NCBI RefSeq assembly: GCF_030161875.1
Contig: NZ_BSVA01000001.1
Coordinates: 3,038,001 to 3,102,000, forward strand
Length of the DNA: 64,000 bases
Origin: Homoserinibacter gongjuensis
Lineage (GTDB): Bacteria; Actinomycetota; Actinomycetes; Actinomycetales; Microbacteriaceae
Direction: 5' to 3'
In this document: in pieces, positions 37,067-46,748 of the stretch
Layout of the letters: each line of letters starts with the position of its first letter
Numbering within the stretch: position 1 is the first letter of the stretch
Program-made: the position numbers and the translations under genes
Notes under the pieces: model-generated
What the model was told of the DNA's origin: nothing
The model's database searches: none
The model's input: only the letters and a program-made list of their open reading frames with translations

Positions 37067-38066
37067 TCAGGCACTCGCGCGGTCGAGCTCCGCGAGCTGG
37101 TGCCGCGTGAGGCGCAGGTCGGGCGCGGCCATGACGTCGAAGAGCTGATCCGCCGTGCGCACCGAGACCACCGGGGCGACGACGCCCTGCCGGGTCAGGA
37201 GCCAGGCGAGCGCGACCGTCGCCATCGACGACTCCTGCTCCTCGCCACCCGCTGAACGGCGGCGAGCACGCGACGCCCGCGTCGGCTCAGGTGCGGAGCG
37301 ATGTAGGCGGCCGCCGGAGTCGTGGCCAGGTCGCCGCGCGCGCGGTAGTTGCCGGCGAGGAAACCGCCGGCCAGTGGGAATCGAGCCATGACGGCGAGGC
37401 CCTGCTGCTCGGCGACACGCGCCAGATCACCCTCGTATCCGCCGCGATGCACGAGGCTGTACTCGTTCTGCAGTGCCGCCATGGGGGCGACGCCGAGCAA
37501 GGCGCACGCGACGCGCGCCGCCAGCAGGCGGGTGCCCGTGTGATCCGAGAGCCCGAACGCACGCACCTTGCCGCGTCGGATGAGCTCGTCTACCGCGAGC
37601 AGCGTCTCCTCGAACGGCACCTCGGTGTCGTCGACGTGAAGGTAGAGCAGGTCGATCCGGTCGGTGCCGAGCCGCCCGAGCGACGCGTCGACCGCGGAGG
37701 AGATGGCGGAGGCCGAAAGCCCGGGATGGGCGAGCGACTTGCCGACCTTGGTCGACACGACCATCCGGTCGCGGTTGCCGCGGCGCCGCATCCACTCCCC
37801 ACGAGCCGCTCGCTGCGCCCCTCGCCGTAGGAGTCGGCCGTGTCGAGGAAGTTGCCGCCGAGCGCGGCGTAGGCGTCGAGGATCTCGCTGACGCCCGTGT
37901 CGGAGACCGCGCCTCCGAAGCGCTTGCCGCTCATCGCGAGCGGAAAGACCGCGAGGTCGGTGCCGCCGATCGCCCGGCGCTCGGGGCTCGGTCGGCCGAC
38001 GATCGCGGCCGTCTCGAGCGTGGTGGGCACGGGCGACGCGGTGGGCTGCGTCATCCGGGTCTCCAT
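37067..38066 (-). CDS. Aldo/keto reductase (two frame breaks)
   Basis: About 333 residues. From ATG 38066: GGTDLAVFPLAMSGKRFGG, NFLDTADSYGEGRSE (catalytic Asp/Tyr), then in another frame MVVSTKVGKSL (catalytic Lys), RIDLLYLHVDDTEVPFEETL (His), and LQNEYSLVHR. Breaks: the C4 run at 37797-37800 lacks a base (giving LVGEWMRRRG when restored). A second one near 37243 also lacks a base (giving VAEEQESSMATVALAWLLTR). With both repaired the protein ends at 37067 with HQLAELDRASA. It is an NADPH-dependent oxidoreductase of unknown substrate, convergent with the TetR gene. Confidence 0.85.
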
Positions 38067-38220
38067 GCCCTGCCTCCTCGGGTTTCAGCGAGGCTAACCC
38101 CGCCGCGGCCGACAAACCGGCGGCTCGACCGGATCGTTATGGATCGTCACCAATTTGTGACACTCGACGCACGCGTGCCCGCGTGGCAACGTGGGGCGTA
38201 GGCGACTCAGGAGGACGACG

Positions 38221-38745
38221 ATGACGAACAATCCGATGTGGCGATTGGCCGACGTGGCACCGCTCGAGGTGCGCAGCCCGGACTTCGATGACGGCGCCGC
38301 CCTCCCCGAGTGGGCTCGTGCGCGCGACGCCGGCGGGCACGACCAGTCGCCGGAGTTGCGCTGGATCGGTGCACCGGAGGCCACCCGCAGCTTCGTCGTG
38401 CGGGTGTTCGATCCCGACGCGCCCACCATGAGCGGCTTCTGGCACTGGGCGGTCTACGACCTGCCGGCGGCGACCGACCATCTTCCACGCGGCGCGGGAA
38501 CGCCGGCATCCGGGTTGCTGCCGGCCGGTGCCGTGACGGTCGCGAACGAGGCGCGCGGCGAGGAGTACACCGGTGCCGCCCCGCCCTCGGGTCACGGCGA
38601 GCATCGCTACTTCTTCGTGGTGAGCGCTCTCGACGTCGACCACCTCGAGGTGCCGGCCGGTGCGACCCCCGCTGTGCTCGGGTTCCTGCTGCGCGCGCAC
38701 GAGCTCGCGCGCGGCATGACGGTCGGCACGAGCATCACGCCGTAG
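38221..38745 (+). CDS. YbhB/YbcL family Raf kinase inhibitor-like protein (PEBP fold)
   Basis: 174 residues from ATG 38221 after AGGAGGACGACG. The PEBP motifs are present: SPELRWIGAPEATRSFVVRV, the DPDAPT anion-binding motif, GFWHWAVYDLPA, and GHGEHRYFFVVSALD. Bacterial members bind phospholipids or small ligands, and their role is poorly known. Cytoplasmic (no signal peptide). A strong terminator follows at 38757-38792. Confidence 0.92.
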   Translation: MTNNPMWRLADVAPLEVRSPDFDDGAALPEWARARDAGGHDQSPELRWIGAPEATRSFVVRVFDPDAPTMSGFWHWAVYDLPAATDHLPRGAGTPASGLLPAGAVTVANEARGEEYTGAAPPSGHGEHRYFFVVSALDVDHLEVPAGATPAVLGFLLRAHELARGMTVGTSITP

Positions 38746-38756
38746 GGCGCGAACGG

Positions 38757-38792
38757 CGGATGCCCGCCCCGCGTGTGCGGGACGGGCATCCG
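38757..38792. terminator. Bidirectional terminator between PEBP gene and pnp
   Basis: Arms CGGATGCCCG and CGGGCATCCG (10 bp), continued by CCCGC/GCGGG after one mismatch, loop GTGT. It sits 11 bases after the PEBP stop and 22 bases from the convergent pnp stop. Placement and strength indicate a shared terminator. Confidence 0.8.
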
Positions 38793-38814
38793 GATGGTGC
38801 GTGATGCGAGGCGA

Positions 38815-41096
38815 TCAGCCCTCGGCGGGAGCCTCGGGGTTCTCGGCCGTCGCGGCGGAGCTGTCGGTGTCGGCAGACTCGGTCTCCTCGACCACCGGCG
38901 CGAGCGACAGCTTGCCGCGGTCGTCCATCTTGGTGATCTCGACCATGATCTTCTGGCCCACCGAGAGCACGTCCTCGACGTTCTCGACGCGCTTGCCCCC
39001 GGCGAGCTTGCGCACCTCGGAGATGTGCAGCAGGCCGTCCTTGCCGGGCAGCAGCGAGACGAACGCGCCGAAGGTCGCGATCTTCACGACCGTGCCGAGG
39101 AACCGCTCGCCGACCTCGGGGTTGACCGGGTTGCCGATGGCGAGCACCTGGGCACGCGCCGCCTCAGCCGAGGGGCCGTCGACCGCGCCGATGTAGACGG
39201 TGCCGTCTTCCTCGATCGAGATCTCGGCGCCGGTCTCGTCCTGGATCGCGTTGATCGTCTTGCCCTTGGGGCCGATGAGCTCGCCGATCTTGTCGACCGG
39301 GATGTTCACGCTGATCACGCGCGGAGCCGTCGGAGCCATCTCGTCGGGCCCGTCGATCGCCTGGTTGATGACCGCGAGGATCGCGGTGCGCGCCTCCTTG
39401 GCCTGCGCGAGCGCGCCCGCGAGCACATCCGAGGGGATGCCGTCGAGCTTCGTGTCGAGCTGGATCGCGGTCACGAACTCCGAGGTGCCTGCGACCTTGA
39501 AGTCCATGTCGCCCAGCGCGTCCTCGGCGCCCAGGATGTCGGTGAGCGCCGCGTAGCGCGTCTCGCCGTTCACCGTGTCGGACACGAGGCCCATCGCGAT
39601 GCCCGCGACGGGAGCCTTGAGCGGCACACCGGCGTTGAGCAGCGAGAGCGTCGAGGCGCACACGGACCCCATCGAGGTGGATCCGTTGGAGCCGAGGGCC
39701 TCGGAGACCTGGCGGATCGCGTACGGGAACTCCTCGCGGCTCGGCAGCACGGGCACGAGGGCGCGCTCGGCGAGGAAGCCGTGCCCGATCTCGCGACGCT
39801 TCGGGCTGCCCACGCGGCCGGTCTCACCGGTCGAGTAGGGCGGGAAGTTGTAGTGGTGCAGGTAGCGCTTCTTCGTCACGGGCGAGAGCGAGTCGATCTG
39901 CTGCTCCAGCTTGAGCATGTTGAGCGTCGTGACGCCCAGGATCTGGGTCTCGCCGCGCTGGAAGATCGCGGAGCCGTGCACGCGCGGGATGACCTGCACC
40001 TCGGCGTCGAGTGCGCGGATGTCGGTGAGACCACGTCCGTCGATGCGCACGCCCTCGGTCAGGATGCGACCGCGCACGATCTTCTTCGTGACGGCCTTGT
40101 ACGCGGCCGACACCATCGGCGGCACGTCGCCACCGAGCTCTCCCGCAGCCACCTTCTCGTTGATCGCGAGCTTGACGCGCTCCTTGAGGGCGTCGTCGGC
40201 GTTCTGCCGCTCGACCTTGTCCGCGATCTGATAGATGCCGGCGAGCTCGTCATGCGCGAGCGCGTCGACGGCGTCGAAGGCCTCCTGCGAGTAGTCGAGG
40301 AAGATCGGGTACTCCTTGATCTCCTTCGCCGACTGGGCCGCGAGCTGCTCCTGCGCCTTCACGAGCTGCGCGATGAACGGCTTGGCCGCCTCGAGCCCCT
40401 CGGCCACGACGGCCTCGTTGGGCTTGATCGCGCCGCCCTGAATGAGCTCCCAGCTGTGCTCGGTGGCCTCGGCCTCGACCATCATGATGGCCACGTCTTC
40501 GCTGCCATCGGCGTTCTTCACGACGCGACCGGCGACGACGAGGTCGAACACCGCATCCGCGAGCTGCGAGAACTTGGGGAACGCGACCCACTGGCCGCTG
40601 CGCATGAGCGCGAGGCGCACACCGGCGATGGGGCCGGAGAACGGCAGACCCGAGATCTGCGTCGACGCGGAGGCCGCGTTGATCGCGAGCGCGTCGTAGA
40701 ACTCGTCGGGTGCGATCGAGAGCACCGTGATGACGACCTGCACCTCGTTGCGGATGCCGTCGGCGAACGACGGACGCAGCGGGCGGTCGATGAGACGGCA
40801 GACGAGGATCGCCTCCGTCGAGGGACGACCCTCGCGACGGAAGAACGAGCCGGGGATCTTGCCGGCGGCGTAGGAACGCTCCTCGACGTCGACCGTCAGG
40901 GGAAGAAGTCGAAGCCGTCACGCGGGTTCTTCGACACGCTCGTCGCGGAGAGCAGCATCGTCTCCTCGTCGAGGTAGGCCGCGACGGCGCCCTGCGCCTG
41001 CTGAGCCAGACGTCCGGTTTCGAACCGGACGGTGCGGGTGCCGTAAGAACCGTTGTCCAGAACGGCTTCGGCGAACTTGATCTCGGGACCTTCCAC
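38815..41096 (-). CDS. pnp: Polyribonucleotide nucleotidyltransferase (frame broken near the 5' end)
   Basis: PNPase degrades RNA phosphorolytically 3'-to-5'. About 760 residues from ATG 41096 ([19 protein letters not shown]). RNase PH domain 1, a helical linker, RNase PH domain 2 ([20 protein letters not shown]), KH ([20 protein letters not shown]) and S1 ([20 protein letters not shown]) follow, then an acidic tail. At the G4 run 40899-40902 one base is missing; restoring it gives [21 protein letters not shown]. No rpsO precedes it directly; rpsO is at 50887. Confidence 0.95.
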
Positions 41097-41354
41097 GAGG
41101 TCTCTCTCCTTGCTGCCGCGATACGCGCGGCGAATGCATCGGAACAGGAGCGGGCAGGAAGGACCTGGGCACGCACAGCGATGCGCACCGACCGTCTGGA
41201 TCTGGTCAACAGTAGAAGGGCTCCGACTCGACCCCGCACGAACGCGGGTGTTCGGAGAACCACCACCGGTGACCAGCTTCGTGCCGGCCTGCTCCGGATC
41301 AGCCCCTCGGCGCTTCGCCTCAGGACAGCCGTCGGAAGACGGCCGGGGTTCATG
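41097..41354. other. Non-coding gap upstream of pnp with a small hairpin
   Basis: 258 bases without a convincing gene. It must hold the pnp promoter and leader. A hairpin GCCGTC-GGAA-GACGGC at 41328-41343 lies just past the stop of the secreted protein gene at 41355 and probably terminates it. No riboswitch recognised. Confidence 0.5.
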
Positions 41355-41990
41355 CTACCAGTAGACCCCCTCTGCGGCGAGGAAGGGCGGCACCGGGTCG
41401 CAGCTGAGACGCGCGTCGAGCATCTGCTCGAAGTCGAGATCGTCGTCATCGATCCAGTCGTGGGTGGAGAGCAGGAACCACCAGACCTCGTGGGGATGGA
41501 GGAAGTGCTCGACATCCGGGATGTCGAACTCGTACCCGTGCGCGCGGAGGCACGGGGCTTGCCATCTCGCCGTCCATTCGTAGAGCAGAAGTCGCTCCGC
41601 GGAGGTGCCCTCGCGGTAGGTGCGCGGCGCGGGGGCCAGCCGATGTGCGCTCAGACAGCTGTTGATCGCCTGGGAGGCCGCGTCGTCGACGACCGCATTG
41701 CCGTTCTCATCGGTGAGCGGCGTTCCATAGGGCGCGTCGGGGTCGAGCATGCCGACGGAGATGTCGACGACCCCATCCTCGTTGTAGCCCATGCTGACGA
41801 GCGGCCTGCGGATGTCGACCCCGCACGAGGCCACCCACGGCCAGAACAGGTCCTCGGGCACGCGGTCGTCGGCGGATGCGGGCGTCACCGCGTGCGGTGC
41901 GTGGCCCGCCAAGCCCACTGCCACCGCGAGTGCGACAGCCGCGACGACCACCGCCCCGGCGACCGCCCTCATCCGTTCGCTGTGTCGCAT
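41355..41990 (-). CDS. Secreted or membrane-anchored protein of unknown function, paralogue 1
   Basis: 211 residues from ATG 41990. An N-terminal signal/anchor helix (about 8-30, AVAGAVVVAAVALAVAVGLA) precedes an extracellular domain. It has four cysteines at 56, 112, 147 and 197 that align with those of the neighbouring paralogue (56, 100, 137, 184). Shared words are VPEDL, AINSCL, W-x-x-PCL-x-x-H and C-x-P near the end. No known family recognised. The start lies 4 bases after the paralogue's stop, so the two form an operon that arose by tandem duplication (inference). Confidence 0.72.
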   Translation of the reverse strand: MRHSERMRAVAGAVVVAAVALAVAVGLAGHAPHAVTPASADDRVPEDLFWPWVASCGVDIRRPLVSMGYNEDGVVDISVGMLDPDAPYGTPLTDENGNAVVDDAASQAINSCLSAHRLAPAPRTYREGTSAERLLLYEWTARWQAPCLRAHGYEFDIPDVEHFLHPHEVWWFLLSTHDWIDDDDLDFEQMLDARLSCDPVPPFLAAEGVYW

Positions 41991-41994
41991 CCGC

Positions 41995-42597
41995 TCATCT
42001 TGTCGAGAATTCGCCGTGGGGCTGGAGGGGGCCGGTTCCGGGGCCGCACGTGTAACGCACCTCGAGCAGCTCGTCGAAGTCATCACGTGAGGTCGGGCTG
42101 TAGTAGTTGCTCCAGGGCGCGCCTTCGGGCTTGGCGAAGTCACTGAAGCTGGGGATGTGCGACGGGAGTCGGTCGTGACCGGCTAGGCACGGAAGCATCC
42201 ATCGCCACGCGTAGTCGTAGGCGATGAGCCGATCGACGCTCGACGACACGACGTCGCGGTACGCGAAGGGGGCGGACTCGAAGGTGAAGCCCGTCATGCA
42301 GGAGTTGATCGCTGCGGTGTACGCGTCGGCCGCCTCGGGGTCGGACCCGCCACCGAGCGCCGAGAACTCGACGTGACCGGTGGCGTCCATGCTGATCGCG
42401 AACCCGCCCTCCCCGTTCCACGGCGGCATGCAGGAGTGGAACGCCGCCATCGTGAGGTCAGCCGGCACCACATCAGGGTGCTGAGGACGCGCCACCGCTC
42501 GGCTTCCGTGCACGACGAGAACCGTCGTGACCCCGCAGGCGGCCACCGCCAGGAGCACCGCCCCGAGGCAGGCGACCATGCGTTCGCGCCGTCGCAT
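41995..42597 (-). CDS. Secreted or membrane-anchored protein of unknown function, paralogue 2
   Basis: 200 residues from ATG 42597. Signal/anchor helix at about 8-29 (VACLGAVLLAVAACGVTTVL; a lipobox-like AAC is present but sits mid-helix), then an extracellular domain. The four conserved cysteines, AAINSCM, YAWRWMLPCLAGH and the FDELLEVRYTC tail match paralogue 1. Both proteins begin with a similar MR-x-x-ERM. It is the upstream gene of the pair. No enzymatic motif is visible; paired disulfides are likely. Confidence 0.72.
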   Translation of the reverse strand: MRRRERMVACLGAVLLAVAACGVTTVLVVHGSRAVARPQHPDVVPADLTMAAFHSCMPPWNGEGGFAISMDATGHVEFSALGGGSDPEAADAYTAAINSCMTGFTFESAPFAYRDVVSSSVDRLIAYDYAWRWMLPCLAGHDRLPSHIPSFSDFAKPEGAPWSNYYSPTSRDDFDELLEVRYTCGPGTGPLQPHGEFSTR

Positions 42598-42661
42598 GAA
42601 CCCATTGTCGCGCGTGCAGCGCCGGATGCGATGGCGCGGTCGCGCCGCCTATGCTGACGGC

Positions 42662-42844
42662 ATGAGTTCCGACGACAAGCCGGGTGCCGCTTCCGAAGAG
42701 ACCAAGCGCAAGTTCCGCGAGGCGCTCGAGCGCAAGAAGCAGCAAGCCCAGGATCGCCCGGGGCACCTCGACGGCGAAGGCACGGTGCATGAAGCTCACG
42801 GCCGGGCCGAGAAGAAGCGCGAGTTCCGCCGCAAGTCCGGCTAG
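42662..42844 (+). CDS. DUF5302 family small protein
   Basis: A 60-residue, highly charged protein (SSDDKPGAASEETKRKFREA ... HEAHGRAEKKREFRRKSG). It matches the small actinobacterial DUF5302 family by its ETKRKFREALERK helix and the G-x-x-K-R-x-F-R-R-K-S-G ending. Start ATG 42662. Function unknown. Its stop overlaps the convergent zwf stop by 4 bases. Confidence 0.82.
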   Translation: MSSDDKPGAASEETKRKFREALERKKQQAQDRPGHLDGEGTVHEAHGRAEKKREFRRKSG

Positions 42845-44205
42845 GCCGGCCACCCGTCGGGTCCTGTCGACCCCGCCGGGTACTCCTCGAGCGGCACGTC
42901 GCCGCGCCTCCAGGCCTCCTGCACGGGAGCGATGATGCGCCAGCACTGCTCAGCGGCGTCACCGCGCACGGCCAGCGTCGGATCGGTGTCGAGGATGCCG
43001 GCGAGCACCTCCGCGTAGGCGCGCTGCGCTCCGAGACCGAGGTCGGCCTCGAGCACGGCGCGGTGCAGGGCGAAGGGATCCGCGCCGCCGTTGACGTTGA
43101 GTTCGACGGCGAGCCGGTCGGGCCCGAGCGAGAACCGCAACACGGTGCCCGGCGCGTCGCCGGTCAGCCCCGTGGGCACGTGCCGCACGGGCTTGATCCG
43201 CACGACGATCTCCCGCGCGGGATCCCCGAGTGCCTTCCCCGAGCGCAGGGTGATGGGAACGCCCGCCCAGCGGGCCGTGCGCACCTCGCACACGATCTCG
43301 GCGAGCGTCTCGGTGCCACGCGAGGCATCCACGCCGGGCTCGTCGACGTACGACGGCATCCGGCGCTCCCCCACCGTGCCCGCCGTGTAGCGTGCGCGAC
43401 GCGACGAGGCAGCGGGGTCGTCCTTCCAGATATGGGTCGCACGCAGCACTGCGGCCGTCGCGTCGCGCAGGTCGATCTCATCGAGTGTTGCGGGAGGCTC
43501 CATCGCCACGATCGCGAGCACCTGCAACAAGTGGCTCTGGATCATGTCGACGAGCGCGCCCGCGCCGTCGTAGTACCCCGCTCGCCCCTCCAGTCCGAGC
43601 GACTCGTCGTAGCGGATGCTGATCGACTCGATGTCACGATGCGACCAGATGGGTTCGAAGATGCGGTTCGCCGTGCGCGACCCGATCACGTTGAGCACGG
43701 TGGAACGTCCGAGGAAGTGGTCGACCCGGAAGATCTGCGACTCGGGAACGAGCCGGCGCAGCGTGTCGTTGAGCTCGCGCGCGCTCCGCTCGTCGGTGCC
43801 GAAGGGCTTCTCGAGCGCGAGCATCGTGCCCGCGGGCAGGTCGGAGGGGTCGATCGCGGCGCACGCCGAGGCCGTCACCGCGGGCGGCAGCGCGAAGTAG
43901 AGGACGAGCGGGCCCTCGGATGCCGCATCCACGATCGTGCGGATGCCCTCCGCTTTCGACGCGTCGATGACGAGAAACGGCCCGAGTGTCACCCGATCAA
44001 GCGCATCCTCGGCGCCGACCGAACTGAAGGTGTCGGTCACCCGTTGCCGCCAGGCGCCGTCGTCCATCGCCGTGCTCCCGGCCCCGATCAGGTGCACCGT
44101 GCGGTCCCGCTCCTCCATGAGGAGCTCGCCGAGGGCGGGCAGCAGCAGACGCCCGGCGAGATCGCCCGACGCACCGAGAATGGCCAGTGTCGTCTCCGCG
44201 TTCAT
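42841..44205 (-). CDS. zwf: Glucose-6-phosphate dehydrogenase family protein
   Basis: Oxidises glucose 6-phosphate to 6-phosphogluconolactone, entry to the pentose phosphate pathway. 454 residues. Nucleotide-binding LAILGASGDLAGRLLLPAL (8-26), EKPFGTD, the substrate motif FRVDHFLGR (His/Asp), and YDGAGALVDMIQSHLLQVLA. No 6-phosphogluconate dehydrogenase or opcA is adjacent, and the C-terminal half is less conserved, so this may be the second, divergent Zwf of an actinobacterium. Divergent from the GH15 gene. Confidence 0.9.
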   Translation of the reverse strand: MNAETTLAILGASGDLAGRLLLPALGELLMEERDRTVHLIGAGSTAMDDGAWRQRVTDTFSSVGAEDALDRVTLGPFLVIDASKAEGIRTIVDAASEGPLVLYFALPPAVTASACAAIDPSDLPAGTMLALEKPFGTDERSARELNDTLRRLVPESQIFRVDHFLGRSTVLNVIGSRTANRIFEPIWSHRDIESISIRYDESLGLEGRAGYYDGAGALVDMIQSHLLQVLAIVAMEPPATLDEIDLRDATAAVLRATHIWKDDPAASSRRARYTAGTVGERRMPSYVDEPGVDASRGTETLAEIVCEVRTARWAGVPITLRSGKALGDPAREIVVRIKPVRHVPTGLTGDAPGTVLRFSLGPDRLAVELNVNGGADPFALHRAVLEADLGLGAQRAYAEVLAGILDTDPTLAVRGDAAEQCWRIIAPVQEAWRRGDVPLEEYPAGSTGPDGWPA

Positions 44206-44257
44206 GTCGGCGACGCTACTCTCCCGGTTTTCAGCCTCACCTGTGAGAATGGGTCGA

Positions 44258-46086
44258 ATGGCTTCACCGATCGAGGACTACGCCCTTCTCAGCGACTCGC
44301 GCACGGCCGCTCTCGTCTCACGTGATGGTTCGATCGACTGGCTCTGCCTGCCCCGATTCGACTCGCCCTCCGCCTTCGGCGCCCTGCTGGGCGACGAGGA
44401 GCACGGATGCTGGCAGTTGCGACCCAGCGACCCCCAGGCCCGCGCGACGCGCGCCTACGACGACGGCACCTTCACGCTCGTGACCCGGTGGGAGTGCGCC
44501 GACGGCGTGGCCGAGGTGCACGAGCTGCTCACCGTCACCGACGAACGCCGCGCGGGATCGCGAACCTCCGACCTGGTGCGGCACATCGTGGGCATCTCGG
44601 GAACCGTGGAGTTCACTCACAGCATCCGCTTCCGCTTCGCCTACGCACGTTCCGTTCCCTGGGTGCGGCAGCGACGCGGGACCGCGGTGCCCGAGATCAT
44701 CGCGATCGCCGGTCCGGATGCGATATCGGTGCGTGGTGCCGCGCTGAAGGCCGACGACCACGTGCACCGCGGCACCTGCACCGTCGGCGAGGGCGACACG
44801 GTCGACCTCGTGCTCAGCTGGCATCCCTCGGCAGAGCCCTCGCCCCCGCCACTCGACGTCGACGACGCGATCGAGCAGACCCGGGTGTGGTGGCAGAGCT
44901 GGGCCGATCGCATCGATGCGCCACCCGAGTACCGCGAGCAGGTCATGCGGTCGCTGCTCATCCTGCGGGCCCTCACGCACCGCGACACGGGAGGCATCGT
45001 CGCGGCGGCGACGACCTCGCTGCCCGAGCAGTTCGGCGGCGTGCGCAATTGGGACTACCGCTTCGTGTGGCTGCGGGATGCCGCCCTGACGCTCGAGGCG
45101 TTCCTCGCGCACGGCTTCCTCGGCATCGCCGAGCACTGGCGGATGTGGCTGCTGCGCGCCGTCGCGGGCGACCCGGGTCAGTTGCAGATCGTCTACGGCA
45201 TCGCGGGCGAGCGTGACCTGTGGGAGCGGGAGCTCGAGTCGCTTCCCGGCTATCAGGGCGCCTCCCCGGTGCGCATCGGCAATGATGCGGCGCGCCAGTA
45301 CCAGGCCGACGTGATCGGCGAGGTGCTCGTGGCGCTCGACGTGGCGCGCGAGGCGGGGCTCGAGGAGACCGAATTCTCCTGGCCCCTGCAGCGTTCGCTG
45401 CTGCAGAAGGCGCTCGACCGCATCGACGATCCCGACAACGGCATCTGGGAGATCCGCGGCGAACCGCGCATGTTCACCCACTCCCGGGCCATGATGTGGG
45501 CCGCGTTCGACCGCGGCGTGCGCGCCGTGCAGCGACACGGCCTCGACGGCCCCGTCGAGCTCTGGGAGAAGACCCGCGACCGCCTGCGCGACGAGATCGA
45601 TGCGCACGGCGTCTCGGCGGAAGGCTACTTCACGCAGAGCTACGGCTCCGACGAGGTGGATGCGTCGTTGCTCGTGCTGCCCATGGTGGGCTTCTGCGAC
45701 GCCGAAGACCCTCGGATGCTCGCGACGGTCGCCGAGATCGAACGCACCCTGGTGCGCGACGGGCTGGTGCACCGCTACCGCACGAGTTCGGGAGTCGACG
45801 GCCTGCCGGGCGACGAGCATCCGTTCCTCGCCTGCTCGTTCTGGCTCGTCGAGCAGTACGCGGCGAGCGGGCGGCGCGACGATGCGATCGCGCTCATGGA
45901 CCGCGTGTGCGCACTCGCCAACGACGTCGGGATGCTCTCGGAGGAGTACGACGTGGAGGAGCGTCGCCATGTCGGGAACACGCCGCAGGCGCTCTCCCAC
46001 CTCGCACTCGTGCAGGCGGCCGACTCGCTCGTGGGCAGCGGCTCCCCCAGCCGCCACGCACCTCGGCTCGCCCGAAGCCGAGCTGA
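44258..46086 (+). CDS. Glycoside hydrolase family 15 protein (frame broken near the 3' end)
   Basis: A cytoplasmic glucoamylase/trehalase-like hydrolase, about 610 residues. It starts with the conserved IEDYALLSDSRTAALV and has SIDWLCLPRFDSPSAFGALL, the substrate motif GGVRNWDYRFVWLRDAALTL, and the catalytic-acid region MLSEEYDVEERRHVGNTPQA. Start ATG 44258 (44249 also possible). The straight frame runs to 46429, through the convergent flavin-reductase gene. One more C in the C5 run at 46044-46048 instead ends it at 46086, which avoids that overlap. Actinobacterial members hydrolyse trehalose or alpha-glucans; not decided here. Confidence 0.9.
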
Positions 46087-46106
46087 TCGTTCTCGCGAAG
46101 CCTCGG

Positions 46107-46748
46107 CTACTCGCCGGCCAGACCGCCCAGCAGGTGGCCGAACGAGCGTCCCTCGCCGAGGAACGCATCCGGGTCGAACGGGTCGACGACCGCACGCGGC
46201 TCGCGAGCCGCGATCGCTGCCGCAAACTCCCGCGCACCCCGCTCGACGCGGGCACCGAGCGGCTTCACGTCATCCGCCTGGGCACCCCAGTCGCTCGACG
46301 CCGCGAAGACGCCGGTCGCGACGGGCTCGGCGTGCAGGTAGGCGAACAGCGGACGGATCGCGTAGTCGATCGCGAGCGAATGCCGCGCGGTTCCCGCGTT
46401 GGCGCCGATCAGCACGGGCATGCCCGTGAGCGCGTCGGGGTCGATCACGTCGATGAACGACTTGAACAGGCCCGAATAGCTCGTCGAGAAGATCGGGGTG
46501 ACGACGATGAGCCCGTCGGCCGACACGACCCGGTTGATGGCGTCCTCGAGGGCGGGCGGCGCGAAGCCGGCGAGCAGGTTGTTCGTGATGTCGTGCGCGA
46601 GATCGCGCAGCTCCACCACGTCGACGGTCGCCTCGATCCCGCGCTCACGCAGTTCGGCCACGGTGGCCGACGACAAGCGGTCGGCGAGCATGCGGGTCGA
46701 CGAGGGGTTCGAGAGCCCTGCGCTCACCACGGCGATGCGCCGGGTCAT
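46107..46748 (-). CDS. NADPH-dependent FMN reductase (CE1759 type)
   Basis: Flavodoxin-fold reductase, 213 residues. VVSAGLSNPSSTRMLADRL is the FMN-phosphate loop, and ADGLIVVTPIFSTSYSGLFKSFID (residues about 78-101) the isoalloxazine loop. It overlaps the preceding monooxygenase-like gene by 4 bases (ATGA). It likely supplies reduced flavin to that enzyme, a common pair in Actinobacteria. Confidence 0.9.
   Translation of the reverse strand: MTRRIAVVSAGLSNPSSTRMLADRLSSATVAELRERGIEATVDVVELRDLAHDITNNLLAGFAPPALEDAINRVVSADGLIVVTPIFSTSYSGLFKSFIDVIDPDALTGMPVLIGANAGTARHSLAIDYAIRPLFAYLHAEPVATGVFAASSDWGAQADDVKPLGARVERGAREFAAAIAAREPRAVVDPFDPDAFLGEGRSFGHLLGGLAGE

Noticed and set aside
37067-38066. Aldo/keto reductase as a true pseudogene
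   Set aside because: It has two breaks, but catalytic residues and both termini are intact and the breaks are of the same one-base kind seen in essential genes nearby; error is more likely than decay.
44258-46429. GH15 enzyme extended by about 115 residues into the flavin-reductase gene
   Set aside because: The extra sequence is Arg/Pro-rich antisense of a well-supported gene; a one-base change in the C run at 46044-46048 gives a normal stop at 46086.
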